Source of the DNA: Alphaproteobacteria bacterium
Lineage (GTDB): Bacteria > Pseudomonadota > Alphaproteobacteria > Sphingomonadales > Sphingomonadaceae
Assembly (NCBI GenBank): GCA_016650315.1
Contig: JAENVZ010000158.1
Coordinates: forward strand, 1-13,128
Direction of reading: 5' to 3'
Length of the DNA stretch: 13,128 bases
The notes under the pieces: model-generated
Databases searched by the model: none
Told to the model about the DNA's origin: nothing
What the model saw: only the letters and a program-made list of their open reading frames with translations
Program-made: the position numbers and the translations under genes
Part shown: piece after piece, positions 5,935 through 13,128 of the stretch
Layout: each line of letters opens with the position of its first letter
Position numbering within the stretch: position 1 is the stretch's first letter

Positions 5935-6642
5935 CTAGTTCCGCACCGACTGGCCGCGGGTCACCTTATGGCCCGAATAGGCATCGATTGCCCTCAGCAG
6001 CTCGCCCACATCCTTGGGTTCGAGCAACGCCGCATGGTGCGTCGTTCTCGGCACGACAAGCGCGCCACGCAGCATCGCAGTCGGGTCGGCTTCACCGCGA
6101 CCGGTTGCAACCGCGTAGCGAAACACCCCACTGGCAAAGGAACGGCAACGGCGCGCGGTTTCAAACTTGCCGTGCGCTTCGAGGCGCTTGAGTGCAGCGA
6201 GTACATCGACGGGTTTGAGCAAGGTGATTGGCTGGTCGGCAATCGGCTTCAGTTGCTCCAGCAGCCAATGGGCCTTGCTGATCGTGGTTTCAGCGCGCCG
6301 GTCCCCGACCATCTTTTCGAGGTATTCCTTAGCCATGTCGCCAAAGGTGTTGGCTGCCTGGTAGACCGCAATCAGCTTTTCACGTTTGCGATTGGCCAGG
6401 GGATCGACCCTGTTGTCCAGGTTCTCTCTCGCCTCACGCCGCCTGCGCCGCGCCTCGGCCAGGCCGACTTCGGGATAGCGGCGAAGCGCAATCCTCTTGT
6501 TCTTGCCCATGTAGAGGTACTTGTAGCGCCATAGCTTCGATCCGTTCGGGCTGACTTCGAGGTAGAGGCCCTTCTCGTCGGTGATCTTGTAGAGTTTGTC
6601 CGCCGGTTTGAGGGAGCGGATTTGCACGTCTGATAATGCCAT
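5935..6642 (-). pseudogene. P4-type tyrosine integrase, N-terminal part only
   Basis: This frame encodes 235 residues of an enzyme normally near 400. It begins MALSDVQIRSLKPADKLYKI, then the DUF4102-type arm-binding domain (GLYLEVSPNGSKLWRYKY, KRIALRRYPEVGLAEAR) and the core-binding domain (TFGDMAKEYLEKM to GVFRYAVATGRGEADP). It stops at RAIDAYSGHKVTR, just before the segment carrying the first catalytic Arg, and ends six foreign codons later at TAG. The catalytic Arg-His-Arg-Tyr set is missing, so it cannot recombine DNA, although the arm-binding domain could still bind. The ATG has AGGAG eight bases upstream. It lies 241 bp from the tRNA-Leu gene and reads away from it, the standard layout for elements that integrate in tRNA 3' ends. 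A matching catalytic fragment lies at 1656-1811. Confidence 0.85.
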
Positions 6643-6664
6643 GAGCGATTCTCCTGCTTCGGTT

Positions 6665-6677
6665 GGAACACTGTTCC
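6665..6677. promoter_or_regulatory. Palindrome in the integrase leader (possible operator)
   Basis: GGAACA-C-TGTTCC is a perfect 13-bp palindrome 23 bp upstream of the integrase ATG, next to its ribosome site. A dimeric repressor or the integrase itself could bind here. This is inferred from position and symmetry only. Confidence 0.45.
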
Positions 6678-6720
6678 GCAGGGATCATCTGGCAGGTCGC
6701 TTTCAGCGTCGCCCATCGGC

Positions 6721-6771
6721 ACGGGCCATGATTGCAAATGCGGGCCATTTGGACCCGATCTCATGGCCCGT
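6721..6771. repeat. Three CGGGCCAT boxes upstream of the integrase
   Basis: CGGGCCAT occurs at 6722-6729 and 6741-6748 in direct orientation, and inverted (ATGGCCCG) at 6763-6770. The outer two extend to an 11-bp inverted pair, ACGGGCCATGA and TCATGGCCCGT. They sit between the integrase start and its att site at spacings of 19 and about 22 bp, close to two helical turns. That is where arm-type integrase or excisionase sites are expected. Confidence 0.5.
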
Positions 6772-6865
6772 TTCGCGGGGAACTGGACGAAACCAGCTTG
6801 AACTCCACGGAACAGAACCAAAGACAGAATGGCAGATTTCTGCCGTTTTGTCGATGGTTTCGGTG

Positions 6866-6901
6866 TGCTCTCGGGAGAACAAATGGTGCCCAGAAGAGGA
6901 C
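6866..6901. repeat. att-like repeat at the tRNA-Leu 3' end (integrase-proximal copy)
   Basis: This is the partner of 1836-1870 and overlaps the last 18 bases of the tRNA gene plus 18 bases past its CCA end. Identity to the far copy extends beyond the tRNA, as expected if both copies derive from one attachment core. Confidence 0.65.
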
Positions 6902-6970
6902 TCGAACCTCCACGCCCTTGCGAGCGCCAGCACCTGAAGCTGGTGCGTCTACCAATTCCGCCATCTGGGC
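6884..6970 (-). tRNA. tRNA-Leu (anticodon CAG)
   Basis: The 87-nt gene on the minus strand folds fully. The acceptor stem GCCCAGA pairs with TCTGGGC, followed by A and an encoded CCA. The anticodon stem CCAGC/GCTGG holds loop TTCAGGT with CAG in the middle. A long class II variable arm (CGCTCGCAAGGGCGT) marks it as tRNA-Leu, and the T arm contains GGTTCGAGTCC. It is intact although the adjoining island uses its 3' end, as expected when the element restores the tRNA. It reads CUG codons. Confidence 0.97.
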
Positions 6971-6986
6971 ACGGGGTAGGTCGCGG

Positions 6987-7016
6987 CGATTAGCGGGGGG
7001 GAGCACCTCTTGTCAA
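6987..7016 (-). promoter_or_regulatory. Probable promoter of tRNA-Leu
   Basis: On the minus strand, TTGACA (7016-7011) is a perfect -35 box, followed after 18 bp by TAATCG (6992-6987) as a -10 box. The tRNA 5' end lies 17 bp further. A second TTGACA (7065-7060) is a possible additional upstream promoter. Confidence 0.5.
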
Positions 7017-7126
7017 TCAGCGTTTGTCCGAAATTTTGATAATGTTCGCGGCAAAGCGGTTGTCAAAATCATAGCTCTTGATGCAAGGGAAGTCTTCGAC
7101 CCAATCGGGCAATTGCTGAGGAGCGC

Positions 7127-8074
7127 GTGGCGGACATGCAGGACAAGCTGGTAACGATCTTTGGTGGCGGTGGCTTTCTGGGCCGCTATGTAGCACAGGA
7201 ACTGCTGGCGCGGGGTGCGCGCGTACGCGTGGCGGAACGCGATCCAAGTAATGCCCTGCATATCAAACCGCTTGGCGGCCTGGGCCAGACACAGTTTATT
7301 GCCGCGGATATTACCCGTCCCGCATCGGTATCCCGCGCGGTTCAAGGTTCAGACGCCGTCATCAATCTGGTCGGCATATTGAAGGGCGACTTTCACACAA
7401 TCCACGTTGAAGGCGCCGCCAATATTGCGAAAGCCGCCGCCGATGCAGGCGTAGCGGCACTCGTCCATATTTCCGCCATCGGCGCGGACACCAAGAGCCC
7501 GTCCGCCTATGGGCGCAGCAAGGGCGAAGGCGAAGCGGCGGTCAAGGCTGCCTTTCCCGCTGCGACAATTATCCGCCCGTCGATTATCTTTGGCCCTGAA
7601 GACCAGTTCATCAACCGCTTCGCCAAGATGATTCGGATGTCGCCGCTGGTGCCTGTTATTGGCGCGAACACAAAGTTCCAGCCGGTTTATGCCACCGACG
7701 CGGGCAAGGCGATTGCCCTCGCCGCCATGGAACCGGGCAAATATGGCGGCAAGACCTATGAACTTGGCGGGCCGCAGGTCATGACCATGGCGGAGATCAA
7801 TGGCTGGGTCGCCAAGGCGACGGGACGCGATCCCGGCTTCCTGAGCATTCCGGGCAGTGTGGCCGGCCTGATCGCCAGCCTGACAGGCTGGTTACCGTGC
7901 GCGCCAATCACCACGGACCAGTGGAAGATGTTGCAAAGCGACAATGTCGTTTCGTCCGGCACCATGGGCCTTGGCGCCTTTGGCATCGACGCCACGCCAC
8001 TTTCCGCCGTCGCTCCTGCCTGGCTGGTCCAGTACCGCAAGCATGGCCGTTTCGGTTCGCGGGTTTCGGTCTGA
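7127..8074 (+). CDS. Complex I NDUFA9-family NAD(P)-binding protein
   Basis: This 315-residue atypical short-chain dehydrogenase/epimerase resembles the bacterial relatives of NDUFA9, an accessory subunit of respiratory complex I. It has the Rossmann start LVTIFGGGGFLGRYV (glycines at 13-19), DAVINLVGIL near residue 78, HISAIGA with Ser116, and an intact YxxxK pair (Tyr128, Lys132), followed by IIRPSIIFGPEDQFINRFA, a family hallmark. The C-terminal lobe includes YELGGPQVMTMAEI. Homologues bind NAD(P)H; a role in complex I assembly or quinone metabolism is inferred and not shown. The start is either GTG 7127, with GAGGAG only 3 bp away, or ATG 7136, 12 bp from the same site; the latter gives the shorter MQDKLVT start. 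uppP follows 56 bp downstream, separated by half of a hairpin repeat. Confidence 0.85.
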   Translation: MADMQDKLVTIFGGGGFLGRYVAQELLARGARVRVAERDPSNALHIKPLGGLGQTQFIAADITRPASVSRAVQGSDAVINLVGILKGDFHTIHVEGAANIAKAAADAGVAALVHISAIGADTKSPSAYGRSKGEGEAAVKAAFPAATIIRPSIIFGPEDQFINRFAKMIRMSPLVPVIGANTKFQPVYATDAGKAIALAAMEPGKYGGKTYELGGPQVMTMAEINGWVAKATGRDPGFLSIPGSVAGLIASLTGWLPCAPITTDQWKMLQSDNVVSSGTMGLGAFGIDATPLSAVAPAWLVQYRKHGRFGSRVSV

Positions 8075-8082
8075 CACCCATT

Positions 8083-8095
8083 CCGTTCGTGTCGA
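8083..8095 (+). repeat. Half-copy of the sphingomonad-type hairpin repeat
   Basis: CCGTTCGTGTCGA here is identical, on the opposite strand, to 10622-10634 in the full repeat before gltB. Only one arm is present, so no hairpin forms. It lies between the NDUFA9-family gene and uppP. Confidence 0.5.
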
Positions 8096-8130
8096 ACGAT
8101 GGCTGAATCAACGAATTCAAGGATATTTGA

Positions 8131-8934
8131 ATGGGTTCCGACATGCTGACGGTCATACTGCTGGGTATTGTTGAAGGATTGACCGAGTTTATTCCGGTAT
8201 CCTCGACCGGGCATCTGGTACTTGCCGGCGAATTGCTGGGATTTAAGAGTCAGACATCCGGCACGTTCGAAATCGTCATCCAACTGGGTGCGATTTTGGC
8301 TGTAGTGGCGCTTTACTGGAAACGGTTCTGGCAGGTCCTGATCGGCCTTGGCGGGGCCAATCCCGCAGCCATCGCCTTCACCCGCAACATTGCGCTTGGT
8401 TTCCTGCCGTCCGCTGTCATCGGCCTCATCATCTACAAGGCGGTGAAGGCGATGCTGGAAAACCCCATCATTGTCGCTGTCGCTCTGATCCTGGGCGGAA
8501 TCGCGATCCTCATCATCGAACGCATGGTGAAGGAACCCCGCATATTCATGGTCGAAGGCATGGGGTGGAAAACCGCACTGGGCGTTGGCATGGTTCAGTG
8601 CCTGTCGATGATTCCCGGCGTCAGCCGGTCAGGCGCGACCATCATGGGCGCGTTGAGCATGGGCGTGGAGCGCAAGACGGCGGCAGAATTCAGTTTTTTC
8701 CTTGCCGTGCCAACGATGTTGGCGGCATCGGGTTATGATGTGCTGAAAAGCGGAGGATCTTTGGGGGCGGACGACTGGACTGCCATTGCCATCGGCTTTG
8801 TCGTGTCCTTTGTCGTGGCGCTGATTGTCATTAAATGGTTCATCGGCGTTGTCAGCAAATACGGCTTTGCGCCTTTCGCCTGGTACCGAATCGTGGCGGG
8901 TAGCGTTGCCCTGGTTTGGCTATTGCTCAAATAG
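8131..8934 (+). CDS. uppP: Undecaprenyl-diphosphatase (bacitracin-resistance protein BacA family)
   Basis: This 267-residue multi-pass membrane protein dephosphorylates undecaprenyl diphosphate, recycling the lipid carrier for peptidoglycan and other envelope polymers; extra copies give bacitracin resistance. Both signature regions are complete: EGLTEFIPVSSTGH (Glu15, Glu19, Ser25, His28) and IPGVSRSGAT (162-170, with Arg166). Hydrophobic helices run through the rest, and the length is normal for the family. ATG 8131 follows AAGGA at 8119-8123 with a 7-bp spacer. It is in line with the upstream epimerase gene and could share its promoter. Confidence 0.95.
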   Translation: MGSDMLTVILLGIVEGLTEFIPVSSTGHLVLAGELLGFKSQTSGTFEIVIQLGAILAVVALYWKRFWQVLIGLGGANPAAIAFTRNIALGFLPSAVIGLIIYKAVKAMLENPIIVAVALILGGIAILIIERMVKEPRIFMVEGMGWKTALGVGMVQCLSMIPGVSRSGATIMGALSMGVERKTAAEFSFFLAVPTMLAASGYDVLKSGGSLGADDWTAIAIGFVVSFVVALIVIKWFIGVVSKYGFAPFAWYRIVAGSVALVWLLLK

Positions 8935-8975
8935 TTCCGAACCGGACCTTTTGTGTCTGACAATATGACTGATTT

Positions 8976-9025
8976 GTTCAGAATGGCGTGTGACTCTGCT
9001 ACAATAAGGTCAGTTTTATTGACCT
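8976..9025 (+). promoter_or_regulatory. Candidate gltD promoter with a palindromic operator
   Basis: TACAAT at 9000-9005 is a good -10 box; TTCAGA at 8977-8982 is a weak -35 box with 17-bp spacing. Immediately downstream is a perfect palindrome, AGGTCA (9007-9012) and TGACCT (9020-9025) with 7 bp between, placed where a repressor would block initiation. The identity of a binding protein is unknown. The rest of the uppP-gltD gap shows only a weak TCCG/CGGA stem followed by TTTT just after uppP. Confidence 0.4.
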
Positions 9026-9100
9026 AATACTCAATTTCTCCGTGACTCCTGCGCCTTTTCGCGTTATAGGCGCGCGCAATCAACGGAGTAAGACGCGATA

Positions 9101-10552
9101 ATGGCCAACGATCCCATGTTGAAATTTGTCGGAACCGGGCAGGCTTATCCCGAAAAGCGCGCAGCTGGTGACCGCGCTGCCGATTTCAACGAAATCACGC
9201 GCAGCTATGCGCTGGAAAAGGCTGAAGAACAGTCTGCGCGCTGTTCGCAATGCGGCGTGCCGTATTGCTCGACTCATTGCCCGCTGCACAATCATATTCC
9301 CGACTGGCTGCGTCTGACCGCCGAGGGGCGGTTGCGTGAAGCGTATGAGCTTTCCAACGCGACCTCCACCATGCCCGAAATTTGCGGCCGCATCTGCCCG
9401 CAGGACCGGCTGTGCGAGGGCAATTGCGTTATTGAATTTTCCGGCCACGGTGCAGTCACTATCGGCGCGGTCGAAAAATACATCACGGACACGGCCTGGA
9501 ATGAAGGCTGGGTTGAAGCGTTGGTTCCCGGCCCTGACCGCGGTCAATCGGTCGGTGTTATCGGCGCAGGTCCCGCTGGCCTCGCCACGGCGGAATATCT
9601 GCGCAAGGCCGGTTACGAGGTGCATGTCTATGACCGGCATGACCGGATGGGGGGACTGCTGACGTACGGCATTCCGGGCTTCAAGCTGGAAAAGCACATT
9701 GTCATGCGCCGCGTCGATCGGCTTGCGGAAGGCGGCATCGTCTTTCACGAAAATTTCGAAATTGGCCGCGATGCCACGATGGATGAATTGCGCGAACGCC
9801 ATGATGCGATCCTGGTTGCAACGGGCGTCTACAAATCCCGCGACATCAAGGCGCCCGGCGTCGGCACGGGCGGCGTGGTGAAGGCTATCGATTATCTGAC
9901 CGCGTCAAACCGGGTCGGCTTTGGCGACGCGGTGCCCCAGTTCGAGGACGGCAGCCTGAACGCGACAGGCAAGAATGTCGTCGTCGTCGGCGGCGGCGAC
10001 ACCGCGATGGATTGTGTTCGCACCGCCGTCCGCCAGGGCGCGAAGTCGGTGAAATGCCTTTATCGCCGCGACCGGGAGAATATGCCGGGATCGCAGCGCG
10101 AAGTGTCAAACGCAGAAGAAGAAGGTGTTGAGTTCGTATGGCTCTCCGCTCCCATCGCTTTTGAAGGCACGAAACATGTCACCGGCGTCAAGGCGACAAA
10201 AATGCGCCTGGGTGCTGCTGATGCCAGCGGTCGCCGCGCACCCGAAGCCGACCCCGGCACCGAATTCACGCTGGAGGCCGACCTTGTCATCAAGGCGCTG
10301 GGCTTTGACGCTGAAGAACTGCCCAAACTCTTTGGCTGCGACGACCTCGCCGTTACCCGTTGGGGCACACTACGCGTCGATCACCGCACGATGATGACAT
10401 CATTGGACGGCGTATTTGCAGCAGGCGACATCGTGCGCGGCGCTTCGCTGGTGGTCTGGGCCATCCGCGATGGGCGCGATGTGACCGAGCATATGCACAA
10501 ATATCTGAAGGCAAAGGCGCGGGTAAAACGAGAAGAGCGGGTGGCCGCCTGA
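9101..10552 (+). CDS. gltD: Glutamate synthase (NADPH), small subunit
   Basis: This 483-residue subunit takes electrons from NADPH through FAD and iron-sulfur clusters to the large subunit, which converts glutamine and 2-oxoglutarate to two glutamates in the GS-GOGAT ammonium assimilation cycle. The N-terminal cluster domain has Cys48, 51, 56, 60 (CSQCGVPYCSTHC) and Cys95, 99, 105, 109. The FAD-binding loop is GAGPAGLATAEYL (from 155), the NADPH-binding loop VVGGGDTAMDC (from 295), and the FAD-domain end motif GVFAAGDIVRGASLVVWAI is present near the C-terminus. The length is typical. The start has GGAG at 9085-9088, rather far (12 bp) from the ATG. gltD precedes gltB here, the reverse of the enterobacterial order. 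A hairpin repeat separates them. Confidence 0.95.
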   Translation: MANDPMLKFVGTGQAYPEKRAAGDRAADFNEITRSYALEKAEEQSARCSQCGVPYCSTHCPLHNHIPDWLRLTAEGRLREAYELSNATSTMPEICGRICPQDRLCEGNCVIEFSGHGAVTIGAVEKYITDTAWNEGWVEALVPGPDRGQSVGVIGAGPAGLATAEYLRKAGYEVHVYDRHDRMGGLLTYGIPGFKLEKHIVMRRVDRLAEGGIVFHENFEIGRDATMDELRERHDAILVATGVYKSRDIKAPGVGTGGVVKAIDYLTASNRVGFGDAVPQFEDGSLNATGKNVVVVGGGDTAMDCVRTAVRQGAKSVKCLYRRDRENMPGSQREVSNAEEEGVEFVWLSAPIAFEGTKHVTGVKATKMRLGAADASGRRAPEADPGTEFTLEADLVIKALGFDAEELPKLFGCDDLAVTRWGTLRVDHRTMMTSLDGVFAAGDIVRGASLVVWAIRDGRDVTEHMHKYLKAKARVKREERVAA

Positions 10553-10561
10553 CCACCTGCT

Positions 10562-10634
10562 CCGTTCGTCCCGAGCGCAGTCGAGGGACGAAAAACGCCA
10601 AGCCAACGTGTCCTGTTTCACTCGACACGAACGG
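10562..10634. repeat. Paired hairpin repeat (REP/BIME-like) between gltD and gltB
   Basis: Two hairpins lie head to head: TTCGTCCC/GGGACGAA (10565-10572, 10585-10592) around the loop GAGCGCAGTCGA, and CGTGTC/GACACG (10607-10612, 10624-10629). The outer ends CCGTTCGT (10562-10569) and ACGAACGG (10627-10634) are also inverted copies. CCGTTCG..GAGCGCAGTCGAG-type repeats are, from memory, common between genes in sphingomonads and are spread by REP-associated transposases. Here it sits inside an operon, where it could adjust the relative expression of gltD and gltB. Confidence 0.7.
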
Positions 10635-10670
10635 CAATTGAAGTTTTTTGAAGACCAGAAGGGTCCGATT

Positions 10671-13128
10671 ATGACCAACGAAACCGAACGTCTCCGTATT
10701 GCCCGCGAAGGCATGTACCGCCCGGAATTCGAGGGCGACGCCTGCGGTGTCGGCCTTGTCGCCGCGACGGACGGCAAGCCCAGCCGCCGCGTTGTCGCTT
10801 CGGCCATCGACGCGCTCAAGGCCGTCTGGCACCGTGGCGCGGTGGATGCCGACGGCAAGACCGGCGACGGCGCGGGCCTTCATGTCGACCTTCCCGTTCG
10901 CTTCTTTGACGATGCCATCGCCGACAGCGGTCACAAGCCCATGCCCAACCGACTGGCCGTCGGCATGGTCTTCCTGCCCCGTACGGATTTGAGCGCGCAG
11001 GAAACCTGCCGCACCATCGTTGAATCCGAGATCATCGACGCGGGCTACACCATCTATGGCTGGCGGCAGGTGCCCGTCGATGTGTCTGTCATCGGTGAAA
11101 AGGCGCAGCGCACCCGCCCGGAAATCGAGCAAATCATGATCGCCGGCCCCATGCCGGAGGAGCAGGATCAGGCCGAGTTCGAAAAAGAACTCTACCTCAT
11201 CCGCCGCCGGATCGAGAAGAAGGTGATCGCCGCACAGGTGGCCGATTTCTACATCTGTTCGCTCTCCTGCCGCTCGATCATCTACAAGGGTCTGTTCCTT
11301 GCGGAGTCCCTGTCGGTCTTTTACCCGGACCTTCAGGACGAACGGTTCGAAAGCCGCGTTGCAATCTTTCACCAGCGCTATTCGACCAACACCTTCCCAC
11401 AATGGTGGCTGGCCCAACCCTTCCGCACGCTCGCGCATAATGGCGAGATCAATACCATCCGGGGCAACAAGAACTGGATGCGGAGCCATGAGATCAAGAT
11501 GGCCAGCCTCGCCTTTGGCGACAATAGCGAGGATATCAAGCCGGTGATCCCGGCGGGCGCGTCGGACACTGCCGCGCTCGACGCTGTGTTCGAAACGCTC
11601 TGCCGCGCCGGGCGCGATGCACCAACGGCAAAGCTGATGCTGGTTCCCGAAGCCTGGCAGGGCAATAGCGACCTGCCGAAAAGCCACGCATCCATGTACC
11701 AGTATCTTGCTTCCGTCATGGAGCCATGGGACGGCCCCGCAGCGCTCGCCATGACCGATGGCCGCTGGGTCGTCGCGGGCATGGATCGCAATGCACTGCG
11801 TCCGTTGCGCTACACGCAGACCGCCGACAACCTGCTGATCGTGGGTTCAGAGGCCGGCATGGTCGTCGTCCCCGAAAGCACCGTCATCCGCAAGGGCCGC
11901 CTTGGCCCCGGAGAGATGATCGCCGTCGACCTTTCCGAAGGCGACGTTTATTCCGACCGGGAGATCAAGGACCGTATCGCGGGCGAGCGACCCTATGCGA
12001 ACATGGTCGGCAACTTCAAGAAAATGGCCGATCTACCTGCTGCCTCCAAGGACGCCACCCCGCGCTGGGACAAGGCGGAGCTGACCCGTCGGCAGGTCGC
12101 TGCCAATATGACGATGGAAGATATGGAGCTGATCCTTGCTCCCATGGTCGAGGATGCGAAGGAAGCCATCGGCTCCATGGGCGACGATGCGCCGCTCGCG
12201 GTGATTTCGGAAAAGCCCCGCACCATCAGCCATTTCTTCCGTCAGAATTTCAGCCAGGTGACCAACCCGCCGATCGACAGCTTGCGCGAACGGCATGTGA
12301 TGAGCCTTAACACGCGCTTTGCCAATCTTGCCAACATCCTGGAGGATCGCAGCAAGAATGAGGGCGTGCTGGTGCTGGAAAGCCCCGTCCTGACCTGCGC
12401 CGACTGGCTGCGGCTGAAGGCCTATTTTGGCGACGCGGTGGCCGAGATCGATTGTACTTACCTTGCCGAAGGCGGACCAGAACAGCTACGCGCCGCGATC
12501 ACCCGTATCCGGGAAGAAGCGGAAAAGGCGGTACGCGAAGGTCATACCGAGATATTCCTCAGCGACGAGAATGTGAGCGAGGACCGCGTCGGCATGGCAA
12601 TGATCCTTGCCGCCGCCGCCGTGCACACGCATCTGGTCCGCAAAGGGCTGCGCAGCTACGCCTCGATCAATGTGCGTTCGGCCGAATGCCTCGACACCCA
12701 TTATTATGCGGTACTGATCGGTGTCGGCGCCACGACGGTGAACGCCTATCTGGCCGAAGCCTGCATCGCGGATCGCCATGCGCGCGGCCTGTTCGGCGAC
12801 ATGGACTTTGCGACCTGCCTTGAACGGCACCGCACGGCGGTCAATGAGGGCCTGCTCAAGATCATGTCTAAAATGGGCATCGCCGTCATTTCCAGCTATC
12901 GCGGCGGCTACAATTTTGAAGCGGTGGGTCTTTCCCGCGCCCTCGTCAACGATCTCTTCCCCGGTATGCCGTCAAAAATTTCGGGCGAAGGCTATGCCTC
13001 GCTGCACGTCAACGGCAAGATGCGCCATGACGCGGCCTATGACAGCGCTGTCGTCAACTTGCCCATTGGCGGCTTTTATCGCCAGCGCAGCGGTGGCGAA
13101 ACACATGCCTATTCGGCGCAGCTCATGC
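10671..13128 (+). CDS. gltB: Glutamate synthase, large subunit (5' part, about 819 codons)
   Basis: The frame is open from ATG 10671 to the window end with no stop, covering a little over half of a protein that is usually about 1,500 residues. It starts with a propeptide of about 24 residues; Cys25 in GDACGVGLVA is the expected N-terminal nucleophile of the class II glutaminase domain after cleavage. Further glutaminase motifs are FHQRYSTNTFPQW near residue 236, LAHNGEINTIRGN, and WVVAGMDRNALRPLRY. The central domain begins with ISEKPRTISHFFRQNFSQVTNPPIDS and runs through VLESPVLTC and ASINVRSAECLDTHYYAVLIGVGA to YRGGYNFEAVGLS. The FMN/2-oxoglutarate synthase domain and iron-sulfur cysteines lie beyond the window. 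It is 118 bp from gltD across the hairpin repeat. The ribosome site is weak (GAAGGG at 10659-10664). Confidence 0.95.
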   Translation, partial: MTNETERLRIAREGMYRPEFEGDACGVGLVAATDGKPSRRVVASAIDALKAVWHRGAVDADGKTGDGAGLHVDLPVRFFDDAIADSGHKPMPNRLAVGMVFLPRTDLSAQETCRTIVESEIIDAGYTIYGWRQVPVDVSVIGEKAQRTRPEIEQIMIAGPMPEEQDQAEFEKELYLIRRRIEKKVIAAQVADFYICSLSCRSIIYKGLFLAESLSVFYPDLQDERFESRVAIFHQRYSTNTFPQWWLAQPFRTLAHNGEINTIRGNKNWMRSHEIKMASLAFGDNSEDIKPVIPAGASDTAALDAVFETLCRAGRDAPTAKLMLVPEAWQGNSDLPKSHASMYQYLASVMEPWDGPAALAMTDGRWVVAGMDRNALRPLRYTQTADNLLIVGSEAGMVVVPESTVIRKGRLGPGEMIAVDLSEGDVYSDREIKDRIAGERPYANMVGNFKKMADLPAASKDATPRWDKAELTRRQVAANMTMEDMELILAPMVEDAKEAIGSMGDDAPLAVISEKPRTISHFFRQNFSQVTNPPIDSLRERHVMSLNTRFANLANILEDRSKNEGVLVLESPVLTCADWLRLKAYFGDAVAEIDCTYLAEGGPEQLRAAITRIREEAEKAVREGHTEIFLSDENVSEDRVGMAMILAAAAVHTHLVRKGLRSYASINVRSAECLDTHYYAVLIGVGATTVNAYLAEACIADRHARGLFGDMDFATCLERHRTAVNEGLLKIMSKMGIAVISSYRGGYNFEAVGLSRALVNDLFPGMPSKISGEGYASLHVNGKMRHDAAYDSAVVNLPIGGFYRQRSGGETHAYSAQLM

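Noticed and set aside
5804..5938. Plus-strand frame ending NADEISDG* as a gene remnant
   Set aside because: It looks protein-like over about 30 residues, but I cannot match it to a family and the opposite strand is equally open; kept only as junction DNA.
9080..9802. Minus-strand open frame of 240 codons opposite gltD
   Set aside because: It is a shadow of gltD, whose cysteine clusters and FAD motif are unmistakable.
10353..11687. Long minus-strand open frame (444 codons) opposite gltD/gltB
   Set aside because: It lies antisense to clear glutamate synthase coding sequence; long antisense frames are common in GC-rich genes, and the product has no recognisable domain.
1..13128. CRISPR array, rRNA or insertion sequence with intact transposase
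   Set aside because: No regularly spaced repeats of 25-40 bp, no rRNA-like sequence and no transposase frame were seen in either strand.

Overview
The window looks like a chromosomal segment of an alphaproteobacterium, most likely a sphingomonad (Sphingobium/Sphingopyxis-like). This is an inference from three things: the right-hand gene order (tRNA-Leu, NDUFA9-family epimerase, uppP, gltD, gltB), high-GC codon use, and intergenic hairpin repeats built on CCGTTCGTGTCGA. No database search was possible.

Layout. (1) Positions 1-1378: the tail of a PLP-dependent class V aminotransferase, followed by an exported cyclase-family (kynurenine-formamidase-like) protein, apparently one + strand operon. 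(2) About 1380-1870: a scrambled junction with an unrecognised truncated ORF, a catalytic-domain fragment of a P4-type tyrosine integrase (minus strand), and an imperfect copy of the 3' end of the tRNA-Leu gene. (3) About 1870-6884: a decayed integrative island of about 5 kb. It carries an HTH antitoxin/PIN toxin/small membrane protein operon whose antitoxin has an in-frame amber stop near its natural start, an AlpA-type regulator, a frameshifted hypothetical gene, an HNH endonuclease gene split by another amber codon, and the N-terminal 55-60% of a P4-type integrase with repeat-rich upstream DNA. (4) 6884-6970: an intact tRNA-Leu(CAG) on the minus strand, the apparent integration target. (5) 7127-13128: conserved chromosomal genes: NDUFA9-family NAD(P)-binding protein, uppP (cell-wall lipid carrier recycling), then gltD and gltB (glutamate synthase), with gltB running off the window.

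How it fits together. The integrase lies beside the tRNA and reads away from it. A 35-bp imperfect direct repeat of the tRNA 3' end, about 5,030 bp away, marks the probable far end of the element. A second integrase fragment just outside that repeat suggests either two tandem elements at the same tRNA or one integrase gene broken by rearrangement. The truncated integrase, two amber interruptions and one frameshift show an immobile, decaying island. The PIN toxin and membrane protein frames are intact.

The items most worth a second look are the att-like repeats, the antitoxin amber codon beside an intact toxin, the three-gene toxin-antitoxin-membrane operon, and the triple repeat upstream of the integrase. 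I did not find a convincing wholly new system.
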